A DNA stretch of 10,034 nt from Pyrolobus sp964613695 (GTDB lineage: Archaea > Thermoproteota > Thermoprotei_A > Sulfolobales > Pyrodictiaceae). The notes below the pieces were generated by a model. The model was not told where the DNA came from. It saw only the letters and a program-made list of their open reading frames with translations, and made no database searches. Shown here in pieces: positions 1-6,234 of the stretch. The position numbers and the translations under genes are program-made. The DNA lies in the NCBI GenBank assembly GCA_964613695.1, contig CAZTIR010000052.1, positions 1 through 10,034 of the forward strand. The letters run 5' to 3'. Within the stretch, counting starts at the first letter, position 1. Each line of letters begins with the position of its first letter.

Positions 1-1188
1 CCACCTCCGGAGAGGATGCCAGTAGCGGCTATAGACGGGGGAGGCGGCTACGAGCCTCTTGTCGGCGGCGCGGCGTTCTACATAACGAGGGCTATTGGGG
101 TGTTCAGCGAGGTCGCCGAGCCTGTTAAAACAGTTGACGTCAAGTTGCTGCCGGTGCGCGACTCTAGGGTTCTCGACGCCCTCCGCTCTCTAACAGAGCA
201 TCGGGCGGCACTCCGCACAGTAGAGCGGTTGCCCGGCGGCTCCACGCTCCTAATGGATGGCAGCTATCGTGCGCTTATCTCGGCGGCTATAGTCTCGATT
301 AAGAGGGCTGCATACGGTTACGTCAGCCTCGCTAGCCTCTACGCCGGCCTCTTTAGCCTTGAACTCCTCTCGCTAGTGCATAGGGTGCTTAGCGTAGCGG
401 CTCAGAAGGGTGTAACCGTTGCGTACGTCTCGAAGGACTCGAGTTACAGGAGTTTCAAGGAAGCGGTTCTGCTCCTAGAGCTCGCAAAGATGGCGGAGGA
501 TAGCGGGTTGAGCGATTTGGCCATGCTAGCGTTGAAGGCGTATAGCTCGTACCCTATTGGGCGTCTACGCGAGGAGCTTCTACAGTGGAGGAGGCGTGTC
601 AACGAACCCCTCCTCCGCGCTATCCTCGACATGATACTCGATATAGGGTACCGCGACACAACCTTCATAGACGATTTTGCCGGCGATGTTCCAGGCTATA
701 CTAGCGTGCTCGAGGTCTCTCTGGGTGGCTTGTACGGGGCGAGTATCGAGAAGAGTGTTGACAGGATGTGCGCGCGTATCGAGGAGTACCTAGGCGACAA
801 TGAGGCCGAGAACTGTAGGGGGCTGGCTCCTCAGGCCGTGGAGGCTTATCAACAGCTGCCGGCAAGCCGCATGATATACGCGAGGCTCGCGCCAGGCGAT
901 AGCCTGGTTCTCGTAGAGACGCTGGGCTGGGAGAGGAGGCTAGCGAGTGAGGGTAGGAGGGTGACTAGCATACACGATGGCGAGTATAAGCTTCTCGGGG
1001 CTCTTGTAGCCGATTACGCTGGGCACCAGTTTTACAACAAGTGGCTTGTAATAGCCCACGAGATAGCGAGCCTCAAGAGCGAGCAGCTCGTGCTCTACAC
1101 GAAGCTGCTCTACAACCTGGCCAGGGCTCGCGGCGTGGACCTTCGTCTATCAAGGCGTGTCAGCATGGGGGTGACCGGCATTGCCTAG
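1..1188 (+). CDS. nurA: NurA 5'-3' nuclease, 5' end cut off by window edge
   Basis: NurA is a Mn-dependent nuclease that works with the HerA translocase, and with Mre11-Rad50, to resect DNA ends in thermophilic archaea. The frame is open from base 1 (reads PPPER before the ATG at base 16). In known NurA proteins the first catalytic Asp lies some 50 residues in, but here the matching IDGG follows the ATG by only five residues. The true start is therefore upstream of the window and base 16 should not be used. Numbered from base 16, visible active-site candidates are D7 (IDGG), D81 (MDGS), and Y340 with H348 (Y-x7-H in YNKWLVIAH). From memory, the Sulfolobus enzyme also has a Tyr and His eight residues apart. 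The spacing from D81 to Y340 is much longer than in that protein, suggesting an insertion of roughly 100 residues. The gene overlaps herA by 8 bases, which supports the call and a shared transcript. Family call is strong; exact catalytic assignments are by eye. Confidence 0.9.
   Translation, partial: PPPERMPVAAIDGGGGYEPLVGGAAFYITRAIGVFSEVAEPVKTVDVKLLPVRDSRVLDALRSLTEHRAALRTVERLPGGSTLLMDGSYRALISAAIVSIKRAAYGYVSLASLYAGLFSLELLSLVHRVLSVAAQKGVTVAYVSKDSSYRSFKEAVLLLELAKMAEDSGLSDLAMLALKAYSSYPIGRLREELLQWRRRVNEPLLRAILDMILDIGYRDTTFIDDFAGDVPGYTSVLEVSLGGLYGASIEKSVDRMCARIEEYLGDNEAENCRGLAPQAVEAYQQLPASRMIYARLAPGDSLVLVETLGWERRLASEGRRVTSIHDGEYKLLGALVADYAGHQFYNKWLVIAHEIASLKSEQLVLYTKLLYNLARARGVDLRLSRRVSMGVTGIA
1170..1174 (+). 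promoter_or_regulatory. Shine-Dalgarno site for herA
   Basis: GGTGA lies six bases before the TTG at 1181, inside the last codons of nurA. It matches the archaeal anti-Shine-Dalgarno complement. An in-frame TGA at 1172-1174 rules out any earlier start, so this site fixes the herA start at TTG 1181. Confidence 0.6.
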
Positions 1189-3328
1189 GGGGGTTGGCCT
1201 CGGGCCTGTTGTAGGCAGGATTACGGGCACGACGCAGCCAGATAGGTTTGTCTTCACCTTCGACCCCAGCAAGCCCGTGAAGCTCTACGACTATGTTGTT
1301 GTTGAGATGGAGGACATACCCCCCGGCTCGGATAGTAGCGTGTCCGTCAAGGTTGTCGCGCAGGTGTATAGCATCGAGAGGGCTAGCCTAGGCTTAACGC
1401 CCGAGCACCCCTGGTCTGTTGTGAGAGAGTACAACATACCCCTGGATCTCGACACGCCCCGAGCCGTTGCGAAGGTATTGGGGTACAAGTGGAAGGGGGA
1501 GGTGGTGCGTCCCAGGAGCGCTCCCCCCGTAGGCTCCTGGGTGTACCTCGCACCGGATAATCTGCTGGAAGAGTTCTACTCTGTCGAGCCTCCGCGTAGA
1601 CTCCACATAGGCTACTTGATATCGAGGCCTAACGTGCCTGCATACCTTGACGTCGAGGGTTTGAAGAGGCACTTGGCCATAATCGCTGCCACCGGAGCCG
1701 GTAAGACGTGGACGAGCGTCGTGCTCATAGAGGAGCTTCTAAAGAAGTATGCCACCATAGTCGTTCTGGACCCGCATGGCGAGTACGTCACCATGAAGAG
1801 TAGTGCTTGTAGCAAGGTTCCCGAGTATTGTAACAGGATTCGCGTAGTAAAAGTGCATAGGGAGCAGGAGGGCGACCTAATATACCAGATTGATGTCACG
1901 CGATTGGATGGGCTTGAGCTCGCTAACCTCGCGGGTATACCGTCAAACGCAACGAGGATAAGAAGTGTCGTGATACACGCTAAGGATGTGGCGGATGTTC
2001 TCGCGAAAGAGCTTGGAGTCAAGAAGCTTGGGAGCCTACAGTGGCTCAGGAAGGTGATAATAACAGCGTCTAACGCGGTTAGCAGCGCTAAGATAGGTAG
2101 CTCGGATAAGCGCTTCGAGATATTCGAGCGCGTGTTCCGAGATAGGCTCAGGCAGAGTATCGTCAAGGAGCTGGGGCTCGATGAGAAGAAGGTGAGCGAC
2201 GCTCTGGAAAACGCCGCCGCTAGCCTCGAGTATATTAACGCGGTTCAACAGCTCTACGCGACTCTAGCCAAGAGTGTTGAACCCGCGCTAGCGGCCATAA
2301 GGTATATACTCGAGCTTGAAGATCTTGGCGTGTATTCGACTACAACCTTACCCCTCGATGAGCTCCTGATCCCGGGTAGCGTCACGGTTGTGAACCTGGC
2401 GGGGCTCCCGGAGCAGGTGCAGGATCATGTAGCTTCTAGTATATTGAAGCGTGTTTTCGAGGCGCGAGTCCGTCATATGAGGCGGTTGCCGGGGGAGAGG
2501 TTCCCATACCCGGTCCTAGTGGTTGTCGAGGAGGCTCACCGCTTCATCCCGGCGCAGAGGCAGACGCGCAGCTCGCCGATAGCCACGATGATAGCCACTG
2601 AGGGTAGGAAGTTCGGCGTCTTCCTATCTATCATTACGCAGAGGCCTAGTAGGATAAACCCTGATGTCTTGAGCCAGGCCCAGAGCCAGATAATACTCCG
2701 GATTGTTAACCCGAGGGATCAGCAGGCGGTTAGGGATGCTAGCGAGCAGTTGAGCCAGGAGCTTTTCGAGAACCTACCCGGCTTGAACTCCGGGGAGGCT
2801 ATAATCGTTGGCCCTGTCACGAAGGTACCGATGATGGTCAGGATTCGTGAACGCATCCTCGAGTATAGCGGCCAGGATATAAGCCTGGTTGCGGCGTGGA
2901 GCGAGAGTGCGGCCAGCAGCGCTGGCATAGAGGAGTTGTTGAAGAAGCTTAGTGAGAAGCTCAGTAGCGTAACCGGTAGTGAGATATCACCCGATTACAA
3001 TGATGTGAGGAGCGCGCTGGCATACCTCTTGAACGTGAGGAGGCTCGACCTTAGGACTCTTAGGAGAGCACTGCACCTGGTTGCGCGTGGAAAGGTGGAC
3101 GTGTACAGCTTTGACATAGCCGGTTCAAAGATATACGGCAAGGCGGATGGTTATGAAGTTGAGGTAGCGCTAGGCGGTGGGCTTAGGAGGTGCGATTGCG
3201 GCGCCGATAGCACTGTAGACGAAGACGCCGTCTGTCATCACATGGTAGCGGTGCTAATTAAGGCTCTACTGGACGGCATCCTGGACGAGTATGTTGAGCG
3301 GGAGCCAATACTCTTCGACTCGGAGTAA
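1181..3328 (+). CDS. herA: HerA DNA translocase with C-terminal SWIM zinc finger
   Basis: HerA is a hexameric FtsK-like ATPase that pumps DNA and drives NurA during end resection. The start is TTG at 1181, the only upstream option because of an in-frame stop at 1172. Residues 1-140 form the N-terminal HAS-barrel region. The RecA-like motor follows: Walker A ATGAGKT with K175/T176, Walker B VLVVVEE with E450/E451, and the conserved QRP at 487-489. The core seems to end near residue 570. Typical HerA proteins are about 500-600 residues, and this one is 715. The extra C-terminal part has a helical stretch and then, from about 640 to 697, a pattern matching a SWIM zinc finger: C671-x-C673-x11-C685-x-H687, preceded by IAGSKIYG and YEVEV and followed by a hydrophobic helix. 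SWIM fingers are known in Sws1-type and SWI2/SNF2-associated proteins, where they mediate DNA or protein contacts. Its role on HerA is inference. The gene overlaps nurA upstream and the methyltransferase downstream. Confidence 0.95.
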   Translation: MPRGVGLGPVVGRITGTTQPDRFVFTFDPSKPVKLYDYVVVEMEDIPPGSDSSVSVKVVAQVYSIERASLGLTPEHPWSVVREYNIPLDLDTPRAVAKVLGYKWKGEVVRPRSAPPVGSWVYLAPDNLLEEFYSVEPPRRLHIGYLISRPNVPAYLDVEGLKRHLAIIAATGAGKTWTSVVLIEELLKKYATIVVLDPHGEYVTMKSSACSKVPEYCNRIRVVKVHREQEGDLIYQIDVTRLDGLELANLAGIPSNATRIRSVVIHAKDVADVLAKELGVKKLGSLQWLRKVIITASNAVSSAKIGSSDKRFEIFERVFRDRLRQSIVKELGLDEKKVSDALENAAASLEYINAVQQLYATLAKSVEPALAAIRYILELEDLGVYSTTTLPLDELLIPGSVTVVNLAGLPEQVQDHVASSILKRVFEARVRHMRRLPGERFPYPVLVVVEEAHRFIPAQRQTRSSPIATMIATEGRKFGVFLSIITQRPSRINPDVLSQAQSQIILRIVNPRDQQAVRDASEQLSQELFENLPGLNSGEAIIVGPVTKVPMMVRIRERILEYSGQDISLVAAWSESAASSAGIEELLKKLSEKLSSVTGSEISPDYNDVRSALAYLLNVRRLDLRTLRRALHLVARGKVDVYSFDIAGSKIYGKADGYEVEVALGGGLRRCDCGADSTVDEDAVCHHMVAVLIKALLDGILDEYVEREPILFDSE

Positions 3329-4118
3329 CGATCCACAGCTCTTAGAGTATGTGGAGGAGCTTGCAGAGGAGAGTAGGTACTGTCTCGACAGCGACTCCAT
3401 CGAGGCGTTGAGAGAGTGCAGCCTGAGCGGGGAGGGCGTCGTAGAGGTTAATGTGGGCGGTCTACGATATAGGATACCGTGCTGGCATCTGCCAGAGGCT
3501 TGGGCTAACCTGCTACACGTTACGTGCTCACGTGACTATGAGAAGCTCCCGGGGTTTACCCCTCACAAGGGCTGGGTTGTGATGGATGCCGGAGCCTATA
3601 TAGGCTTCTACACGGTTTACGCGGCTTTGCGTGTAGGTAGAGAGGGTCTGGTAGTCGCTATCGAGCCTCTAGGTGTTAATCGCGCATTTCTCGAGGAGAA
3701 CATTGTTGTGAATGGTTTCGAGGATCGTGTAAGAGTGGATCCGCGGGCTTTATCCGATAAGAGATCGGTGGCTCTTTTGCACGTCTCCTGCTACCCGGCG
3801 ACGAGTAGCCTCTTCCAGGATCATATCCTCAGGCACGGCGAGGTGTGCGGGAGCAAGAGGGTTGTCACGGTGCCGTTAGACCAGCTTATCCAAGACCATG
3901 GGCTCGAGAGGGTGGATCTGCTTAAGCTGGACATCGAGGGCGCGGAGAGGCTTGTGCTAGGGTCTAGAGGTTGGGATAGGTATGTTGAGAGGCTCGTAGT
4001 CGAAGTTCATACTGATGTTGTAGAGGTAGCCGAGATTATCAAGTTGCTCGAGGAGCGCGGGTATAGGGTGAGACAGTATAAGATAGGCGATTTCCAACAT
4101 GTTGTGTATGCGTGGTGA
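3291..4118 (+). CDS. FkbM-family SAM-dependent methyltransferase
   Basis: This is a Rossmann-fold methyltransferase of the FkbM family, which usually methylates hydroxyl groups of small molecules or glycans; the substrate cannot be read from sequence. The SAM-binding motif I is VVMDAGAYIGFYT with D99, G101 and G105. It is followed by an acidic strand end, AIEP (E125), and by the family signature KLDIEGAE at 212-219. The length of 275 residues is normal for the family. Six cysteines (31, 43, 64, 79, 167, 186) are many for a cytoplasmic protein and may form disulfides, as seen in some hyperthermophilic crenarchaea (inference). No signal peptide or membrane segment is visible. The ATG at 3291 overlaps herA by 38 bases. 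An in-frame GTG at 3351 would remove the overlap and leave 255 residues, and neither start has a convincing ribosome-binding site. Whether it works with NurA-HerA or is merely co-transcribed is unknown. It converges on the pcc1 gene with a 5-base gap. Confidence 0.85.
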   Translation: MLSGSQYSSTRSNDPQLLEYVEELAEESRYCLDSDSIEALRECSLSGEGVVEVNVGGLRYRIPCWHLPEAWANLLHVTCSRDYEKLPGFTPHKGWVVMDAGAYIGFYTVYAALRVGREGLVVAIEPLGVNRAFLEENIVVNGFEDRVRVDPRALSDKRSVALLHVSCYPATSSLFQDHILRHGEVCGSKRVVTVPLDQLIQDHGLERVDLLKLDIEGAERLVLGSRGWDRYVERLVVEVHTDVVEVAEIIKLLEERGYRVRQYKIGDFQHVVYAW

Positions 4119-4123
4119 GGGGC

Positions 4124-4459
4124 TCAGTCTACGGGGCGTTGCTCTTCACGCCTCAGCCAACCGTGACTCTTCATCGCCCCTGGTGTGTTGTTCTCACAGT
4201 CGCTCTTGATATTGTCTAGCGTGTCTGTGAGACTAGCTACGAGCGTCAATACCGCGTTGAGCAAGGCCCTCGCGGAGGAGTAGTCTCGGGCGTGTATACG
4301 TGCAACCACCCTGCCATCCTTCCGTTCTACGCGTATATCCCCCCTCTCGGGGTCCGGGGGGTTCTCTGCCTCGACGAGCAGTGCTTTGAATACTGCTTCG
4401 CTCTTCTCGCTCGAGCATAGCTCAACCTGGACCACCGCCTCTATGCTTGTAGGGGACAA
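4124..4459 (-). CDS. pcc1: KEOPS complex subunit Pcc1
   Basis: Pcc1 is the small dimerising subunit of KEOPS, which with Kae1, Bud32 and Cgi121 makes N6-threonylcarbamoyladenosine on ANN-decoding tRNAs. The domain covers about residues 4-82: a beta strand (EAVVQVEL), a helix with repeated Ala/Glu, two strands (IRVERKDG, RVVARIHA) and a long helix starting ARDYSSARALLNAV. The motif of a basic/aromatic residue before a helix beginning SARALLN is typical of the family. The protein is 111 residues, against roughly 80-90 in most archaea. The last 28 or so are hydrophilic with a Trp and Arg/Glu cluster and look like a lineage-specific tail. It directly follows the Brix gene, an arrangement known from other archaea. 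The start is uncertain: TTG at 4459 (given; overlaps Brix by 38 bases and follows a GAGAGAGG run) or GTG at 4435 (overlap 14 bases). Confidence 0.8.
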   Translation of the reverse strand: MSPTSIEAVVQVELCSSEKSEAVFKALLVEAENPPDPERGDIRVERKDGRVVARIHARDYSSARALLNAVLTLVASLTDTLDNIKSDCENNTPGAMKSHGWLRREEQRPVD

Positions 4460-5069
4460 CCTCTCTCGTACCCAGATGGATGTGTGTACCGGATCGTAAA
4501 TCCGTGGCTGCTACTATACGTAGCGTGGGACCGCAGACTCTCCGCGTGTGAGTGCAGATGAAGGTGACTTCGAGCATCTTTGGTTGCTCCTCTGCCACCG
4601 CGACTACATCGTAGTTTAGTAGCGTGTCTTCGTCAGGATTGACTAATATCTTTGCGAGCATAGAGTACGCTAGCGTATCGACGACGCGCGATGCCTCCTC
4701 GCTGTGCACTCTTGAAGCGTCGAGGGCGAGTCGTCTGGTTTGGAATATTCTCTGCGAGCCCGGCGTCTCTCTACGGAGCCGGACGCCAGCCAACGTTATC
4801 GTCGATACTAGATGCAGCTCCTCCTCCGGCGGCTCGCCTGGCTCATAGGCTCTTAGTACGCCGGGGTTGCCCTTCTTCACACCAATAACTATAACACGCT
4901 CTGCGCCGTACGCGTATGCCTCATAGTAGAGGTCTTGGAGCGTCATCTTGCCACGGTTTAATTTAATGGCGTAGGGTAGCACCGAGGCCAGTTCTTTTGC
5001 AAAGCTTCTGGCCCTTTGGCTAGGCCTGTGCGATGTTGTCACAATTATCCTCGCTCTTTGCACGGTCAT
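4422..5069 (-). CDS. Brix-domain (Imp4-like) ribosome biogenesis protein
   Basis: Archaeal single-domain Brix proteins resemble eukaryotic Imp4/Rpf proteins and are thought to bind pre-rRNA during ribosome assembly. The start is ATG at 5069, giving 215 residues, because it has a clear AGGAG five bases upstream (5075-5079) and the conserved domain begins almost at once with IIVTTSHRPSQRAR. A longer reading from TTG at 5114 would begin inside the promoter-like box and adds a 15-residue leader unlike the family. Further Brix features are NRGKMTLQDL at 38-47, then AYGAERVIVIG and KKGNPG at 65-70, giving the characteristic strand-helix-strand with a basic RNA-binding surface. The C-terminal half is strand-rich and ends in a Gly-rich tail (HRGGGPG). 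The stop codon lies inside pcc1, so the two are likely translated from one message, linking ribosome assembly with tRNA modification. Confidence 0.85.
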   Translation of the reverse strand: MTVQRARIIVTTSHRPSQRARSFAKELASVLPYAIKLNRGKMTLQDLYYEAYAYGAERVIVIGVKKGNPGVLRAYEPGEPPEEELHLVSTITLAGVRLRRETPGSQRIFQTRRLALDASRVHSEEASRVVDTLAYSMLAKILVNPDEDTLLNYDVVAVAEEQPKMLEVTFICTHTRRVCGPTLRIVAATDLRSGTHIHLGTREVVPYKHRGGGPG

Positions 5070-5074
5070 ACTTT

Positions 5075-5079
5075 CTCCT
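5075..5079 (-). promoter_or_regulatory. Shine-Dalgarno site deciding the Brix start
   Basis: Read on the minus strand this is AGGAG, five bases before the ATG at 5069. It is the strongest ribosome-binding site in the window and favours ATG 5069 over TTG 5114. Confidence 0.6.
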
Positions 5080-5110
5080 GCCGAGTATACCGGTGTACTA
5101 GGCCCAAACC

Positions 5111-5122
5111 CCAATATACTAG
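5111..5122. promoter_or_regulatory. Possible shared TATA box between divergent genes
   Basis: The 85-base gap between the Brix gene and the 125-residue gene holds a single obviously AT-rich box, AATATACT (AGTATATT on the other strand), in otherwise GC-rich DNA. Using the usual archaeal spacing of about 26 bases to the transcription start, it would give leaders of roughly 10-20 bases in either direction. It could serve one or both genes. No clear purine-rich BRE is seen, so the call is tentative. Confidence 0.4.
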
Positions 5123-5154
5123 AGCCCTAGGTGATGTAGACAAGTGGTGAGAGC

Positions 5155-5532
5155 ATGGCCGAGACGAGGGTAAAGGTTACGCGTATACGCATGGTTGGTA
5201 GGCGATGGAAGACAGAGTTCCTAGAGGATTTCATGGAGCTTCTTAAGATAACCTTTGGTGGGGAGACGCTCGTGAGGCTCAACAGCTTCCTAACTCCGCA
5301 GAGGAGGTTCCCGCTAACAGATTTCGACGTGTTCAAGGAGGCTGACGAGGAGACTATCAAGAAGCTGCGCGACGAGATAGAGAAGCTGCTCGAGGAGCAC
5401 GGGTATAATCCGCGCAGACTCCTAACGATAAAGATTGTTACAACTACGCTGACGGCGCGCGAGACGGCCCTAGAGGCTACGAGGGAGGATGTGGGTACTA
5501 GCGAGGAGAGGGAGGAGGCTGAGAAAGCTTAA
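5155..5532 (+). CDS. Small protein of unknown function (125 aa)
   Basis: I do not recognise this protein. The ATG at 5155 is supported by GGTGAG at 5146-5151. The N-terminal third is strongly basic (RVKVTRIRMVGRRWK), then comes a hydrophobic helix-like stretch (FLEDFMELLKITFGG, 22-36), an aromatic/proline loop (FLTPQRRFPLTDFDVF, 45-60), a charged helix at 61-82 (KEADEETIKKLRDEIEKL), a basic turn (YNPRRLL), and a beta-like run of Thr/Ile/Val (TIKIVTTTLT, 91-100). The last 20 residues are almost all Glu/Arg/Ala/Ser and probably disordered. There is no signal peptide, membrane helix or metal motif. The basic N-terminus and divergent pairing with Brix-pcc1 would fit an RNA- or ribosome-associated role, but this is a guess. 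It converges with moaC, and the two stop codons overlap. Codon use looks like its neighbours, so it is likely a genuine conserved gene. Confidence 0.75.
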   Translation: MAETRVKVTRIRMVGRRWKTEFLEDFMELLKITFGGETLVRLNSFLTPQRRFPLTDFDVFKEADEETIKKLRDEIEKLLEEHGYNPRRLLTIKIVTTTLTARETALEATREDVGTSEEREEAEKA

Positions 5533-5957
5533 CCCTTCTGTTTTTTCACAACCCTTACAAGTTCTATGCGAGTCACTGGGTATTGACCCTCCTCGTCTTT
5601 CTCAAGCTTCTTAACCATGTCCCATACCGTTAGAAGCGCTATCGAGACCGCGGTCAGGGCCTCCATCTCTACGCCGGTCTTCGCGGTTGTGGCCACGCGT
5701 GCCGTGCATCTAACATGCTCCTCATCGGCTATACTGCACTCCACGTTAACGTGTGTAAGGGGTATTGGGTGGCAGAGGGGTATGAGCTCCCAAGTCCTCT
5801 TAGCCGCGAGTATCCCCGCTAACTCAGCGGTTGCAAGGGGGTCGCCTTTCTCGATCCTCCCCTCTCTTATAGCGCGTATGGTCTCTCTCCGAAGTCTTAT
5901 CACGCCCTCTGCGACGGCCTCGCGGTATACCTCCGGCTTTGGAGTCACGTCGACCAT
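5529..5957 (-). CDS. moaC: Cyclic pyranopterin monophosphate synthase MoaC
   Basis: MoaC converts the MoaA product (3',8-cyclo-7,8-dihydro-GTP) to cyclic pyranopterin monophosphate in molybdenum/tungsten cofactor synthesis. The family blocks are all present: MVDVTPKPEVYREAV at the start, KGDPLATAELAGI, ELIPLCHPIPL, TGVEMEAL and WDMVKKLEKDEEG. By comparison with the E. coli enzyme, the catalytic lysine of KGD, the His of LCHP, the two Glu of VEMEA and the Asp/Lys pair of DMVK are all conserved, so the enzyme should be active. The ATG at 5957 gives 142 residues and begins at the conserved MVDV, one base after the stop of the winged-helix gene, with AAGGTTAG just before it. A TTG at 5981 would add eight residues (150 in all) and cannot be excluded. 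No other cofactor gene is visible, so its place after cdc6 and a winged-helix gene seems to reflect co-transcription, not a pathway cluster. Tungsten enzymes are common in such hyperthermophiles. Confidence 0.95.
   Translation of the reverse strand: MVDVTPKPEVYREAVAEGVIRLRRETIRAIREGRIEKGDPLATAELAGILAAKRTWELIPLCHPIPLTHVNVECSIADEEHVRCTARVATTAKTGVEMEALTAVSIALLTVWDMVKKLEKDEEGQYPVTRIELVRVVKKQKG
5535..5547 (+). terminator. Poly-T terminator-like run for the 125-aa gene
   Basis: TTCTGTTTTTTC begins three bases after the stop of the plus-strand gene. Archaeal RNA polymerase often stops at runs of T in the coding strand. Here the run is also the end of moaC in antisense, encoding its Lys/Gln tail (KKQKG). 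No hairpin is seen or needed. Confidence 0.45.
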
Positions 5958-5958
5958 T

Positions 5959-6234
5959 CTAACCTTGCTCAAGCGTATCAAGCCTATTGAAAACCTCTAG
6001 TATTAGCTGGGTAAGTGGGTTATCCCTATTCAATGCTATTATGCGCGCCCGCCCGTACCTCTTCTCGATGACTATGCCGTGCTGCTCTAGTATCTTCAAG
6101 TGTTTCACAACGAGGCGGTAGTGCATCCCGGTCTCTTTGACAAGCTTCGTTATGTTTACCTCGTTGTGGTGTAGGAGCACTCGTAGTATCCTAATCCTGC
6201 CTGGGCTTCCTAAAACATCCTCGATGACGTTCAA
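5959..6234 (-). CDS. Winged helix-turn-helix protein (ArsR-like)
   Basis: This 91-residue protein has the layout of an ArsR-type winged helix. A first helix (GSPGRIRILRVLLHH, 9-23) is followed by the helix-turn-helix (NITKLVKETG then MHYRLVVKHLKILEQHG, 27-53), the wing (IVIEKRYGRARIIAL, 54-68) and a C-terminal dimerisation-like helix (NPLTQLILEVFNRLDTLEQ). No metal-binding cysteines are present, so it is not a classical metal sensor. The start is TTG at 6234, and this codon overlaps the TGA of cdc6 (TTGA), which implies translational coupling to the initiator gene. There is no other upstream start. It may regulate its own operon, act on moaC just downstream, or be a replication-linked DNA-binding protein. 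The sequence does not say which. Family assignment is good, target unknown. Confidence 0.85.
   Translation of the reverse strand: MNVIEDVLGSPGRIRILRVLLHHNEVNITKLVKETGMHYRLVVKHLKILEQHGIVIEKRYGRARIIALNRDNPLTQLILEVFNRLDTLEQG

Noticed and set aside
1612..2166. 184-residue minus-strand reading frame inside herA
   Set aside because: It is antisense to the Walker A region, with a Ser/Thr/Leu-rich composition typical of antisense frames.
5070..5114. Longer Brix protein starting at TTG 5114
   Set aside because: The TTG falls in the likely TATA box, the added 15 residues look unlike the family, and ATG 5069 has a strong AGGAG.
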